This document shows positions 55,625 through 64,000 of a DNA stretch of 64,000 nucleotides, piece after piece (position 1 is the first letter of the stretch; each line of letters opens with the position of its first letter). The notes under the pieces were generated by a model. The model was not told the DNA's origin. It saw only the letters and a program-made list of their open reading frames with translations, and did no database searches. Made by a program: the position numbers and the translations under genes. Source of the stretch: Ottowia oryzae (lineage in GTDB: Bacteria; Pseudomonadota; Gammaproteobacteria; Burkholderiales; Burkholderiaceae_C); assembly GCF_003008535.1 (NCBI RefSeq), contig NZ_CP027666.1, positions 3,151,501 to 3,215,500 on the forward strand, in the 5' to 3' direction.

Positions 55625-57682
55625 TCAGGCCCTTCGCTGACGCCATCCGTCCCACAGCGACACCAGCACGATCGCCGCAAACCCCGCCGGCACGCCAAAC
55701 ACACCGGCCGACACCGGCTGGATGCCCCACCACAAGCCGCCCGGCGCAGCGCCCCACCACGCGCGCAGCATGGGGCTGGCCTGCAGCATGTAGACCGCCG
55801 CCAGGCCCGCGCCGATCAGCATGCCTGCCACCACGCCACGGCCGGTGGCGCGCGGCCAGAAGATGCCGGTGACCAGGGCAGGGAAGAAGGTGGCCGCAGC
55901 CAGTGAAAACGACGCGGTGACCAGCGAGATGATTTCCGCTGGCTTCAGCGCCGCCGCCAGCGCGGCGAGCATGGCTACCGCCAGCAACGCGAACTTGGAC
56001 AGGATCACGCGCGTATCGGTCAGCTTGGCGGTGGGGTGGCCGTCTTGCGGCGCGGTGTCGTGCACCAGCGCATTGCTGATGGTCAGCAGCAAGCCGTCGG
56101 CGGTCGACAGCGCCGCCGCCAGGCCGCCCGCCGCCACCAGCGCCGACACCACGTACGGCAGGCCGCCCAGCTCGGGCGTGGCCAGCATGATCATGTCGGC
56201 GCCCAGGCGGATTTCGCCAAACTGCAGCACGCGGTCGCCGTTCACGTCCTGCACCGATATCAGGGCCGGGTCTACGCGGGCCCATTGGGCGATCCAGTTG
56301 GGGAGCTGGTCGAAGCTGCTGCCTACCAGGCCCTGCATCACTTCAAACTTGACCAGCACCGCCAGCGCGGGCGAACTGAGGTACAGCAAAGCAATGAAGA
56401 ACAGCGACCACGCGACCGAGCGGCGCGTATCCGACACCGTGGGCGTGGTGTAAAAGCGCGTCAGCAGGTGCGGCAGGCTGGCGGTGCCCACCATCAGGCA
56501 AAACATCAGCGCGATGAAGTTGAGGCGCGACGTGTTGAACAAGGCCTGCTCTGCCGGCGTGCCCTGCGGGTCGCCTTCATACGCCTGGCCGTGGCGCGGC
56601 AGCCCGCCCAGGGGCCTGCCGCGTTCCTCGGCTTCGTTCATGGCGCGGGTCCACACGTCGCGTGCGCTGGCCTCGTCGCGCGGCAGGTCGGCCAGCTCGC
56701 GGCGGGCGAGCATCACCAGCGACAGATCGGCGCCCTGCGCCTTCAGCATGCGGATGCGTTCATTCAGCTTGTCGCGCTCACGGGCGAGCGCGGCGGCCGG
56801 GTCGGCCAGCCTTTCGGCGTAGTCGCGCGCACGGCGCTGAAAGGCGGCCTGCACGTCCTGCTCGGCCGGGGAATGGATCAGCTGGTCTTCCAGGCGCTCA
56901 ATCTTCGGCAACTGTTGCCCGTAGGCCACCGGTGCCAGCGGCGTGCCCAGCTGCTTGAACGACAGCCACGACACGGGGATCAAGAAAGCCAGCAGCAGCA
57001 CCATGTACTGCACCACCTGCGTCCAGGTGATCGCCCGCATGCCCCCCAGAAACGAGCACAGCAGCACGCCGCCCAGCCCCAGCAGGATGCCGATTTCAAA
57101 CTGCACGCCCGTGAGCCGCGACGCGATCAAACCCACGCCGTAGATCTGCGCCACCACGTAGATGAATGAGCATGCAATGGCCCCGCACGCGGCCAGCAGG
57201 CGCGGCCACTTGCCGCCAAAACGCACGGCGAAGAAATCGGGCACGGTGTAGAGCTTCATCGCGCGCAGGCGCGGCGCGATCAGCAGGCCCACCAGGCAAA
57301 AGCCCCCCGTCCAGCCCAGCACATAGGCCAGCCCGCCCGGCTGCGCGGCGGTGCCGGAAAAGCCCTGCAGGTACAGCGCCCCTGCCAGGCTGATGAACGA
57401 GGCGGCGCTCATCCAGTCTGCCGCCGTGGCCATGCCGTTGTACATGGCCGGTATGCGCCGCCCGGCGACGTAGAACTCTTCCGGGTCGCCCGTGCGCGCA
57501 TAGATGCCGATGCACGCGTACAGCATGACCGACAGAAAAAGGAAGATCGGCCCGATCCAGTCGCGCGCCAGGCCGGCGCGCTCGGCCCACGCCATCAGCA
57601 CCAGAAAGAGGATGAAGCCTGCCGTGAACAGCAGCAGGTTGCGGTGAATCCGCCAGTTGGACGAGGGCGCGCCGCTAGCCAT
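55625..57682 (-). CDS. Sodium:solute symporter, VC_2705-like, large subunit
   Basis: 685 residues from the ATG at 57682 (overlapping the DUF4212 stop by 8 bases). Thirteen-or-so helices of the SSS family, with FLSVMLYACIGIYARTGDPEEFYVAGRRIPAMYNGMATAADWMSAASFISLAGALYLQG and the SSS signature GVLLCSFLGGMRAITWTQVVQYMVL. A hydrophilic insert of about 120 residues (about 265-385: IERLEDQLIHSPAEQDVQAAFQRRARDYAERLADP...) is Arg/Glu-rich and may form a helical cytoplasmic domain; it is a feature of this subgroup. A Na+-driven uptake system for an organic acid such as acetate or pyruvate is likely. Confidence 0.92.
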   Translation of the reverse strand: MASGAPSSNWRIHRNLLLFTAGFILFLVLMAWAERAGLARDWIGPIFLFLSVMLYACIGIYARTGDPEEFYVAGRRIPAMYNGMATAADWMSAASFISLAGALYLQGFSGTAAQPGGLAYVLGWTGGFCLVGLLIAPRLRAMKLYTVPDFFAVRFGGKWPRLLAACGAIACSFIYVVAQIYGVGLIASRLTGVQFEIGILLGLGGVLLCSFLGGMRAITWTQVVQYMVLLLAFLIPVSWLSFKQLGTPLAPVAYGQQLPKIERLEDQLIHSPAEQDVQAAFQRRARDYAERLADPAAALARERDKLNERIRMLKAQGADLSLVMLARRELADLPRDEASARDVWTRAMNEAEERGRPLGGLPRHGQAYEGDPQGTPAEQALFNTSRLNFIALMFCLMVGTASLPHLLTRFYTTPTVSDTRRSVAWSLFFIALLYLSSPALAVLVKFEVMQGLVGSSFDQLPNWIAQWARVDPALISVQDVNGDRVLQFGEIRLGADMIMLATPELGGLPYVVSALVAAGGLAAALSTADGLLLTISNALVHDTAPQDGHPTAKLTDTRVILSKFALLAVAMLAALAAALKPAEIISLVTASFSLAAATFFPALVTGIFWPRATGRGVVAGMLIGAGLAAVYMLQASPMLRAWWGAAPGGLWWGIQPVSAGVFGVPAGFAAIVLVSLWDGWRQRRA

Positions 57683-58007
57683 GGGCGCCTGCGTCGTCGC
57701 TAAGTGCGCTGGCTGTCGGCTCGGCAGCGGGGTCGTCGTCACGCTGCGTACCGCGTTCGGCGCCCGGGAGCCCTTCGGGCTCTGGGTCCAGCCGGTTCAG
57801 CGCCCAGGCGTAGACCATGACGACGGCCAGAAACACCAGCACGCCACCCTGCGCCGTCAGCCAGAAGTTCAGCGGCCAGCCGGCCACGACCACGTCCAGG
57901 TCACGCGCGAAGATGGCCACGCCAAAAGACGCGCAAAACCACACAATCAGCAGGGCAGCGCGCACCCAGCCTGCGCGAGCAGCTAGCTTCTCGCTAGCAG
58001 ACCTCAT
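57675..58007 (-). CDS. DUF4212 small subunit of a sodium symporter
   Basis: 110 residues, ending AGAHG. Two hydrophobic helices: WVRAALLIVWFCASFGVAIFA and PLNFWLTAQGGVLVFLAVVMVYAWALNRLD, the layout of DUF4212 small subunits that accompany VC_2705-type symporters. Its stop overlaps the symporter start (CATGGCTAG), so the subunits are translationally coupled. The tail GAERGTQRDDDPAAEPT is acidic and disordered. Confidence 0.93.
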   Translation of the reverse strand: MRSASEKLAARAGWVRAALLIVWFCASFGVAIFARDLDVVVAGWPLNFWLTAQGGVLVFLAVVMVYAWALNRLDPEPEGLPGAERGTQRDDDPAAEPTASALSDDAGAHG

Positions 58008-58038
58008 CGCCGTGTGCGCTGCATGCCCTGCCCCGGCC

Positions 58039-60429
58039 TCAGCTGGCCAGCAGCGTCCAGGTGTCGATCACGCTGTCAGGGTTCAGCGAGATGCTGGCAA
58101 TGCCCTCATCGGCCAGCCAGCGCGCGAAGTCCGGGTGGTCGCTGGGGCCCTGGCCGCAGATGCCGACGTACTTGCCCTGCGCCTTGCACGCGCCGATGGC
58201 ACGCTTGAGCAGCGCCTGCACCGCCGGGTCGCGTTCGTCGAAGTCGGCCGCCAGCAGATCCAGGCCGGAATCGCGGTCCAGGCCGAGGGTGAGCTGCGTC
58301 AGGTCGTTTGATCCGATCGAGAAGCCGTCGAAGTACTGCAGGAACTCGTCGGCCAGCACGGCGTTGCTGGGCACCTCGCACATCATGATGACCTTCAGGC
58401 CGTTGTCGCCGCGCTTCAGGCCGTGGTCGGCCAGCAGTCGGGTGACGCGGTCGGCCTGGCCCAGCGTGCGCACGAAGGGCACCATCACCTGAACGTTGGT
58501 CAGGCCCATCTCGTCGCGCACGCGCTTGAGCGCCTCGCATTCCATCGCAAAGGCTTCGCGGAAGTCTTCGCTGATGTAACGCGCCGCACCGCGAAAGCCC
58601 AGCATCGGGTTTTCTTCCTCGGGCTCGTAGCGGCTGCCGCCGATCAGCTTGCGGTATTCGTTGCTCTTGAAATCGGACAGGCGCACGATCACCGGCTTGG
58701 GCCAGAAAGCGGCGGCGATGGTCGCCACGCCTTCGGCCACTTTGTCGACGTAGAAGGCGCGCGGGCTGGCGTGACCGCGGGCGACGCTTTCCACGGCCTT
58801 CTTCAGATCGGCATCAACCTGCGGGTAGTCCAAGATGGCCTTGGGGTGCACGCCGATGTTGTTGTTGATGATGAATTCCAGCCGCGCCAGGCCCACGCCT
58901 TCGTTGGGCAGCTGCGCAAAGTCGAAGGCCAGCTGCGGGTTGCCGACGTTCATCATGATCTTGGTCTGGATCGGCGGCATTTCGCCGCGGCGCACCTCGG
59001 TCACCTCGGTTTCCAGCAGGCCGTCGTAGATGTGGCCGGTGTCGCCCTCGGCGCAGCTCACGGTCACCAGGGTGCCGTCTTTCAGACGCTCGGTGGCGTC
59101 GCCGCTGCCGACCACGGCCGGAATGCCGAGTTCGCGCGCGATGATAGCGGCGTGGCAGGTGCGGCCCCCGCGGTTGGTGACGATGGCGCTGGCGCGCTTC
59201 ATCACCGGCTCCCAGTTGGGGTCGGTCATGTCGGTGACCAGCACGTCGCCGGGCTGCACCTTGTCCATCTCGCTGATGTTGTGCACCAGGCGCACGGGGC
59301 CGGTGCCGATCTTCTGGCCAATGGCGCGGCCCTCAGCCAGCACCGTTCCGCTGCTCTTGAGTTTGTAGCGCAGCTCGGTCTTGCCCTTTTGCTGGCTCTT
59401 CACCGTCTCGGGGCGCGCCTGCAGGATGTACAGATGGCCATCCTGGCCGTCCTTGCCCCACTCAATGTCCATCGGGCGGCCATAGTGGTTCTCGATCACC
59501 AGCGCGTACTGCGCCAGTTGCTCAACATCGGCGTCGCTCAGCGAGTAGCGGTTGCGCAGCTCGGTGGGCACGTCCACGGTCTGCACCAGCTTGCCGCTGG
59601 CGGCTTTTTCTTCGGGCGTGGCAAACACCATCTGGATCAGCTTGCTGCCCAGGTTGCGGCGGATCAGCGCGCGGTTGCCGGCGCTCAGCATCGGCTTGTG
59701 CACGTAGAACTCGTCCGGGTTGACGGCGCCCTGCACCACGGTTTCACCCAGGCCATAGCTGCTGGTGATGAACACCACTTGGTCGAAACCGCTTTCGGTG
59801 TCGATGGTGAACATGACGCCGGCAGCACCCAGGTCTGAGCGCACCATGCGCTGCACACCGGCCGACAGGGCCACGCCGTCGTGCGCGAAGCCCTTGTGCA
59901 CGCGATAGCTGATGGCGCGGTCGTTGTACAGGCTGGCGAACACTTCCTTCATCTTGTGCAGCACGTCCTCGACGCCCACCACGTTCAGGAAGGTCTCCTG
60001 CTGACCGGCGAAAGACGCATCCGGCAAGTCTTCGGCTGTGGCCGAGGAGCGCACGGCGAAGCTGGCCTGGGCGTTGCCTGCGGACAAAGTAGCGAAGGCG
60101 TCGCGGATGGCTTTTTCGAGGTCGGCGGGGAACGGCTGCGCCTCGACCCAACTGCGGATTTCAGCGCCGGCCTCGGCCAGGGCGCGCACGTCCTCGGTGT
60201 TCAGCGCCTTCAGGCGCGCGCTGATGCGATCGGTGAGGCCGCCATGCGCCAGAAACTGCCGGAATGCGTGCGCTGTGGTGGCAAAGCCCGTGGGTACGCG
60301 CACGCCCTGCGGCAGTTGCGAAATCATCTCGCCAAGGCTGGCGTTCTTGCCGCCAACGGCCTCGACATCGGTCATCCTCAGTTTTTCGAAAGGCACGACC
60401 AGGTCGGTCGGCTCAAACAGTGCGGACAT
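58039..60429 (-). CDS. ppsA: Phosphoenolpyruvate synthase
   Basis: 796 residues. The N-terminal ATP-grasp domain has FDEKLRMTDVEAVGGKNASLGEM-type and RSSATAEDLPDASFAGQQETFLNV (about 127-150) segments. The swivelling domain has the phosphohistidine in TNRGGRTCHAAIIARELGIPAVVG (about 415-440). The C-terminal PEP-binding barrel is LADEFLQYFDGFSIGSNDLTQLTLGLDRDSG, with GICGQGPSDHPDF. It converts pyruvate, ATP and water to PEP, AMP and phosphate in gluconeogenesis. It is divergent from ppsR, its kinase/pyrophosphorylase, as in many proteobacteria. The ATG 60429 is preceded by AGCTC only, so the SD is weak. Confidence 0.97.
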   Translation of the reverse strand: MSALFEPTDLVVPFEKLRMTDVEAVGGKNASLGEMISQLPQGVRVPTGFATTAHAFRQFLAHGGLTDRISARLKALNTEDVRALAEAGAEIRSWVEAQPFPADLEKAIRDAFATLSAGNAQASFAVRSSATAEDLPDASFAGQQETFLNVVGVEDVLHKMKEVFASLYNDRAISYRVHKGFAHDGVALSAGVQRMVRSDLGAAGVMFTIDTESGFDQVVFITSSYGLGETVVQGAVNPDEFYVHKPMLSAGNRALIRRNLGSKLIQMVFATPEEKAASGKLVQTVDVPTELRNRYSLSDADVEQLAQYALVIENHYGRPMDIEWGKDGQDGHLYILQARPETVKSQQKGKTELRYKLKSSGTVLAEGRAIGQKIGTGPVRLVHNISEMDKVQPGDVLVTDMTDPNWEPVMKRASAIVTNRGGRTCHAAIIARELGIPAVVGSGDATERLKDGTLVTVSCAEGDTGHIYDGLLETEVTEVRRGEMPPIQTKIMMNVGNPQLAFDFAQLPNEGVGLARLEFIINNNIGVHPKAILDYPQVDADLKKAVESVARGHASPRAFYVDKVAEGVATIAAAFWPKPVIVRLSDFKSNEYRKLIGGSRYEPEEENPMLGFRGAARYISEDFREAFAMECEALKRVRDEMGLTNVQVMVPFVRTLGQADRVTRLLADHGLKRGDNGLKVIMMCEVPSNAVLADEFLQYFDGFSIGSNDLTQLTLGLDRDSGLDLLAADFDERDPAVQALLKRAIGACKAQGKYVGICGQGPSDHPDFARWLADEGIASISLNPDSVIDTWTLLAS

Positions 60430-60579
60430 GGGAAAAGCTCCAGAGTTTAAAAACCGGTGCGAGCGCGGCGGCCTGCCCTCAAGGTGCAGGCGGGGGGTAC
60501 GACAGTTTGTTCGGCGTTGTTTTCTGTCGACACTGCGCGGCTTCGCATAATGCGCAGATTGTATTGACCGCCAGCAACC

Positions 60580-61401
60580 ATGTCAGACCGCACCGTGTTC
60601 TTTATCTCCGACGGCACCGGCATCACGGCCGAAACTTTCGGCAACGCCATCCTTGCGCAGTTCGATTTCAAGCCCCGCCGTGTGCGCCTGCCCTTCGTCG
60701 ACACGCCTGACAAGGCGCACCAGGCCGTGCGCCAGATCAACCACACGGCCGAACTGGAAGGCAAGAAGCCGCTGGTGTTCACCACACTGGTAGACCGGCA
60801 GGCGGTGAACATCCTTCAGGAGGGCTGCAAAGGCATGCTGATGGACATGTTCGGCACCTTCGTGCAGCCGCTGGAGCAGGAACTGTCGATCAAGAGCCAC
60901 CACCGTGTGGGGCGCTTTTCGGATGTGAGCAAGAGCCGCGAATACCACGACCGCATCGAGGCGATCAACTACAGCCTGGCGCACGACGACGGGCAGAGCA
61001 ACCGCGATCTGACGGGCGCCGACGTGATCCTGGTGGGCGTGAGCCGCAGCGGAAAAACCCCCACCAGCCTGTACCTGGCCATGCAGCACGGCCTGAAGGC
61101 GGCCAACTACCCGCTGATCCCCGAGGATTTTGACCGCCGCCAGTTGCCGCCTGCACTGGTGCCGCACAAGAAAAAACTGTTCGGCCTGACCATCGCGCCA
61201 GAGCGGCTGTCGGAAATCCGCTCGGAACGCCGCCCCGGATCGCGCTATGCCGACCTGCAGAACTGCCGCATGGAAGTGTCCGACGCCGAAGCGATGATGC
61301 GCCGCGCGGGCATCCGGTGGCTGTCCACCACCACCAAGTCGATCGAGGAAATCGCCACGACGATCTTGCAGGAAGTGCGGCCAGAGCGCCTGAGCTACTG
61401 A
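60580..61401 (+). CDS. ppsR: PEP synthase regulatory kinase/phosphorylase
   Basis: 273 residues, DUF299 family. N-terminus MSDRTVFFISDGTGITAETFGNAILAQFD and P-loop GVSRSGKTPTSLYLA (about 153-167) are the family hallmarks, with later TTKSIEEIATTIL. It phosphorylates PEP synthase on a Thr with ADP and removes it with phosphate, switching the enzyme off and on. Its divergence from ppsA over a 150-bp gap fits joint regulation. Confidence 0.96.
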   Translation: MSDRTVFFISDGTGITAETFGNAILAQFDFKPRRVRLPFVDTPDKAHQAVRQINHTAELEGKKPLVFTTLVDRQAVNILQEGCKGMLMDMFGTFVQPLEQELSIKSHHRVGRFSDVSKSREYHDRIEAINYSLAHDDGQSNRDLTGADVILVGVSRSGKTPTSLYLAMQHGLKAANYPLIPEDFDRRQLPPALVPHKKKLFGLTIAPERLSEIRSERRPGSRYADLQNCRMEVSDAEAMMRRAGIRWLSTTTKSIEEIATTILQEVRPERLSY

Positions 61402-61609
61402 CGGCCATCGGGCGCGGGGGGTGGCCGCCCAGGTTGCATAGTCTTGGCTGGTGACGGAATCGCGCGGCCGCACGCGGCACGCCGACAGCCCGCCTGCGGT
61501 GAGGGCGCTCACCTTCCGGGCCGTCACGATTCCGTCATTTTTCGCAGGTGTGCTTGTGGAACAATGCGCGGCCCGCGCTTGGCGCGGGTGACCTGCCCGC
61601 CTCAAACAA
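61402..61609. promoter_or_regulatory. Control region of the ABC importer with an inverted repeat
   Basis: The segment TGACGGAATCG (61451-61461) is matched by CGATTCCGTCA (61527-61537), an 11-bp perfect inverted repeat spaced by 65 bases of GC-rich sequence and followed by TTTTTCGC. It could be a long RNA hairpin with attenuator-like function or two protein half-sites. Nothing matches a known riboswitch that I can recognise. Confidence 0.45.
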
Positions 61610-63358
61610 ATGCACGCTTTGCCTGATCTGAAGCGCACCGCCAATGCCTCGGCATTCGGCCTGCTGCCCAACCGTTGGGACGCTGCGGCCTTGGTGTTGA
61701 TCGTCGGCATGGTAGCCATGATGGCGATCGGCTTCGAGCAGACCACCGCCCCCATGGCCACGCTGAGTGAACACCCGGTGTCACTGGATCCGGCCATGCT
61801 GCCGGAATATGCGTTGCGCACCACCTTGCGCATGCTGGCGGCCATGGTGGCATCGCTGCTGTTCACCTTCACCTACGCCACGCTGGCCGCGCGCAACCGT
61901 CGCGCCGAGAAGCTGCTGATCCCGGCGCTGGACATCCTGCAGTCGGTGCCGGTGCTGGGCTTCATCTCGTTCACGGTCACGTTTTTCCTCGCCCTGATGC
62001 CCTCGCGCGTGATGGGCGCAGAGCTGGCCGCCGTCTTTGCCATTTTCACCAGCCAAGCGTGGAACATGGCGTTCTCGTTCTACCAATCGCTGCGCTCGTT
62101 GCCGCGCGACCTGCTTGAAGTGTCCAGCAGCTTCCGGCTGTCGGGCTGGCAGCGCTTTTGGAAGCTGGACGTGCCCTACGCCATGCCCGGGTTGGTGTGG
62201 AACATGATGATGTCGATGTCTGGTGCGTGGTTCTTCGTGGTCGCCTCAGAGGCCATCACCGTGGGCGACCGCACCATCACCCTACCGGGCGTCGGCTCTT
62301 ACCTGGCGCTGGCCATCGCCCAGAAAGATCTGCACGCCATCGGCTGGGTCATCCTGACCATGGTGGTGGTGATCCTGGCGTACGACCAACTGCTGTTTCG
62401 CCCGTTGGTGGCCTGGGCGGACAAATTTCGCATGGAGAACACGGCCTCGGCGAACGCCCCGCAGTCCTGGCTGCTGGACCTGATTCGCCGCACCCGTCTG
62501 GTGCACCGCCTGCTGCTGCCGCTGGGCGCCGCCCTGGCCGCCTTGGCGCGCCTGCGGCTAAGCCCCGCGTCCAGCGCGCCCGCCGCACCTGACGAGCCGA
62601 CAGCCACCCGAACGCGCTGGGTCGATCTGTGCTGGAACGCCGGAATCATGGCGCTGGCGCTGTACCTGCTGTGGCGCGTGACCAGCTACGTCAGCGCGGG
62701 CGTGAGCTGGCGCGACGTGGGCGAAGTGCTGGTGCTGGGCGGCATCACGCTGCTGCGCGTCACCGTATTGATCGCCTTGTCTTCGCTCTTGTGGGTGCCG
62801 CTGGGCATCCTGATCGGCTTGCGGCCGAAATGGGCCCAGGCCGTGCAGCCGCTGGCTCAGTTTCTGGCGGCGTTCCCGGCCAACTTGCTGTTTCCGGTGT
62901 TCGTCATCGGCATTGCGCACTGGCATTTGAACCCAGACGTTTGGCTGTCGCCGCTCATCGTGCTGGGCACGCAGTGGTACATCCTGTTCAACGTGATCGC
63001 CGGTGCCAGCGCCTACCCGAACGACTACCGCGAGGTGGCGGCCAACTTCGGCATTCGCGGCTGGCAGTGGTGGCGCCGTTGCATGCTGCCAGCCGTGTTT
63101 CCGTATTACGTGACTGGTGCGATCACCGCGTCCGGCGGTGCCTGGAACGCCAGCATCGTGTCCGAAGTGGTGCAGTGGGGCGATACGCAGATCGTCGCCC
63201 ACGGCCTGGGCGCCTACATTGCGCAGAACACCGCGGCCGGCGACTTTCCGCGCATCATCCTTGGCGTCAGCGTGATGGCCTTGTTCGTCACGCTGTTCAA
63301 CCGACTCGTTTGGCGCCACCTGTACGCCTATGCGGATACGCATCTGCGCATGAACTGA
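61610..63358 (+). CDS. ABC transporter, fused duplicated permease (COG4986 type)
   Basis: 582 residues with two BPD_transp_1 permease halves in one chain. The first is about 70-275 (ALDILQSVPVLGFISFTVTF, EVSSSFRLSGWQRFWKLDVPYAMP ... TLPGVGSYL). The second, after a hydrophilic linker (about 300-345), spans about 375-575 (LAQFLAAFPANLLFPVFVIGIAH, REVAANFGIRGWQWWRRCMLPAVFPYY ... GLGAYIAQNTAAGD). EAA-type loops occur in both. This is the architecture of NitT/TauT-like anion importers with duplicated permease. The matching ATPase follows after 13 bp. A substrate-binding protein gene is not in the window. Confidence 0.9.
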   Translation: MHALPDLKRTANASAFGLLPNRWDAAALVLIVGMVAMMAIGFEQTTAPMATLSEHPVSLDPAMLPEYALRTTLRMLAAMVASLLFTFTYATLAARNRRAEKLLIPALDILQSVPVLGFISFTVTFFLALMPSRVMGAELAAVFAIFTSQAWNMAFSFYQSLRSLPRDLLEVSSSFRLSGWQRFWKLDVPYAMPGLVWNMMMSMSGAWFFVVASEAITVGDRTITLPGVGSYLALAIAQKDLHAIGWVILTMVVVILAYDQLLFRPLVAWADKFRMENTASANAPQSWLLDLIRRTRLVHRLLLPLGAALAALARLRLSPASSAPAAPDEPTATRTRWVDLCWNAGIMALALYLLWRVTSYVSAGVSWRDVGEVLVLGGITLLRVTVLIALSSLLWVPLGILIGLRPKWAQAVQPLAQFLAAFPANLLFPVFVIGIAHWHLNPDVWLSPLIVLGTQWYILFNVIAGASAYPNDYREVAANFGIRGWQWWRRCMLPAVFPYYVTGAITASGGAWNASIVSEVVQWGDTQIVAHGLGAYIAQNTAAGDFPRIILGVSVMALFVTLFNRLVWRHLYAYADTHLRMN

Positions 63359-63371
63359 ACCGATTACCGCC

Positions 63372-64000
63372 ATGCCAGCCCCTGTGCCAACTTCACCCCA
63401 CGCCGGACAAACACCGTCGCAAGAAATCCTCAGCGTGCGCCACGTGTCGCGCGGGTTCGACAAGACCCAGGGCGAATTGCTGGTGCTGGACGACGTGGAT
63501 CTGTCGCTGCAGAGCGGGGAAATCGTCGGCCTGCTGGGCCGATCAGGCTCCGGCAAATCGACGTTGTTGCGCATCGTCTGCGGGCTTATCCAGCCAACCT
63601 CGGGCGAGGTGATGTACCAAGGCCAACGCGTGCAGGGGCCTGCGCCCGGCATTGCCATGGTGTTCCAGAACTTCGCCCTGTTCCCCTGGCTGACCGTGCT
63701 AGAGAACGTCGAGGTGGGGCTGGAGGCGCAGCGCGTGCCCGCCGCCGAGCGCCGGGCACGGGCCTTGTCTGCGATTGACCTGATCGGCCTGGATGGGTTC
63801 GAGAACGCGTACCCGCGCGAGATGTCGGGCGGCATGCGCCAGCGCGTTGGCTTCGCGCGCGCCCTGGTGGTCAACCCCACCTTGCTGTTGATGGACGAGC
63901 CCTTTTCGGCGCTGGACGTGCTGACCGCCGAGACGCTGCGCACCGATTTGCTGGATCTGTGGACGCAGGCGCGCATGCCGATCCAGTCGGTGCTGATCGT
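63372..64000 (+). CDS. ABC transporter ATP-binding protein, partial at window end
   Basis: 209 codons from the ATG at 63372, then cut. Walker A GRSGSGKST, Q-loop MVFQNFALFPWL, signature MSGGMRQR, Walker B LLLMDEPFSALD and D-loop are all visible, in NitT/TauT-like arrangement. It energises the permease gene just upstream, 13 bp apart. Homologues in this operon type carry an extra C-terminal domain, which would lie beyond base 64000. Confidence 0.93.
   Translation, partial: MPAPVPTSPHAGQTPSQEILSVRHVSRGFDKTQGELLVLDDVDLSLQSGEIVGLLGRSGSGKSTLLRIVCGLIQPTSGEVMYQGQRVQGPAPGIAMVFQNFALFPWLTVLENVEVGLEAQRVPAAERRARALSAIDLIGLDGFENAYPREMSGGMRQRVGFARALVVNPTLLLMDEPFSALDVLTAETLRTDLLDLWTQARMPIQSVLI

Noticed and set aside
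57675..57682. Overlap of DUF4212 and symporter genes as a sequencing error
   Set aside because: Short overlaps between these two subunits are common and both proteins are complete.

Overview
The window is high-GC DNA from a betaproteobacterium, most likely a member of the Comamonadaceae; the genus cannot be read from the sequence. Pointers are the gene families present (nadE next to a PII gene, divergent ppsA/ppsR, hpnCDE, exosortase-type IPTL-CTERM proteins, a VC_2705-type symporter with its DUF4212 partner) and a short dispersed repeat with the core TTGATAGCTGCYRGCGCT. Almost all of the DNA is ordinary chromosome. I see no prophage, IS element, CRISPR array or replication origin.

Layout. 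1-5464: response regulator (cut by the window edge), PII protein, NAD synthetase, a FemAB-like protein carrying two kinds of in-frame repeat insertion, and two small proteins. 5607-10005: a DUF2868/DUF3482 GTPase operon and a DMT exporter. 10006-13830: two tandemly duplicated IPTL-CTERM surface proteins with internal 219-bp repeats and matching terminators. 13861-17089: soluble pyrophosphatase divergent from a membrane H+-pyrophosphatase fused to an OmpA-like domain. 17254-25696: MFS transporter, methyltransferase, lipoprotein hydrolase, a third sorted surface protein, an Mpo1-like protein, aldehyde dehydrogenase, thioesterase, a DUF937 protein and an SDR. 26030-33936: a fourth IPTL protein and molybdenum cofactor genes (moaA, mobA, moeA) interleaved with pirin, a META/DUF4377 lipoprotein and a GNAT enzyme. 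34090-40801: tRNA-Leu, an RND efflux pair with a likely TetR operator, and a Kup K+ transporter. 41175-45781: a secreted protein, then the squalene genes hpnC, a small ORF, hpnD and hpnE. 45783-49681: an XRE-cupin regulator divergent from an FAD oxidoreductase across a perfect 20-bp palindrome, tRNA-Gly, and a DMT transporter with a His-rich tail. 49964-57682: TraB-like protein, acrylyl-CoA reductase type MDR, DNA glycosylase, a small protein, ABC exporter and Na+ symporter. 57675-64000: DUF4212, ppsA, ppsR, and a duplicated-permease ABC importer with its ATPase running off the end.

The most striking signal is the dispersed repeat. I count about 19 copies in 64 kb. Many are intergenic, but six lie inside coding genes without breaking the frame (nadE, the FemAB-like gene, the DUF2868 gene, moeA, the RND adaptor gene and hpnC). 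One copy appears to provide the TTG start and Shine-Dalgarno sequence of hpnE, and others provide stop codons. In four unrelated proteins the copy is read in the same antisense frame and encodes a similar short peptide of the form APAA(I/T/A). This resembles the protein-coding palindromic elements known from Rickettsia.
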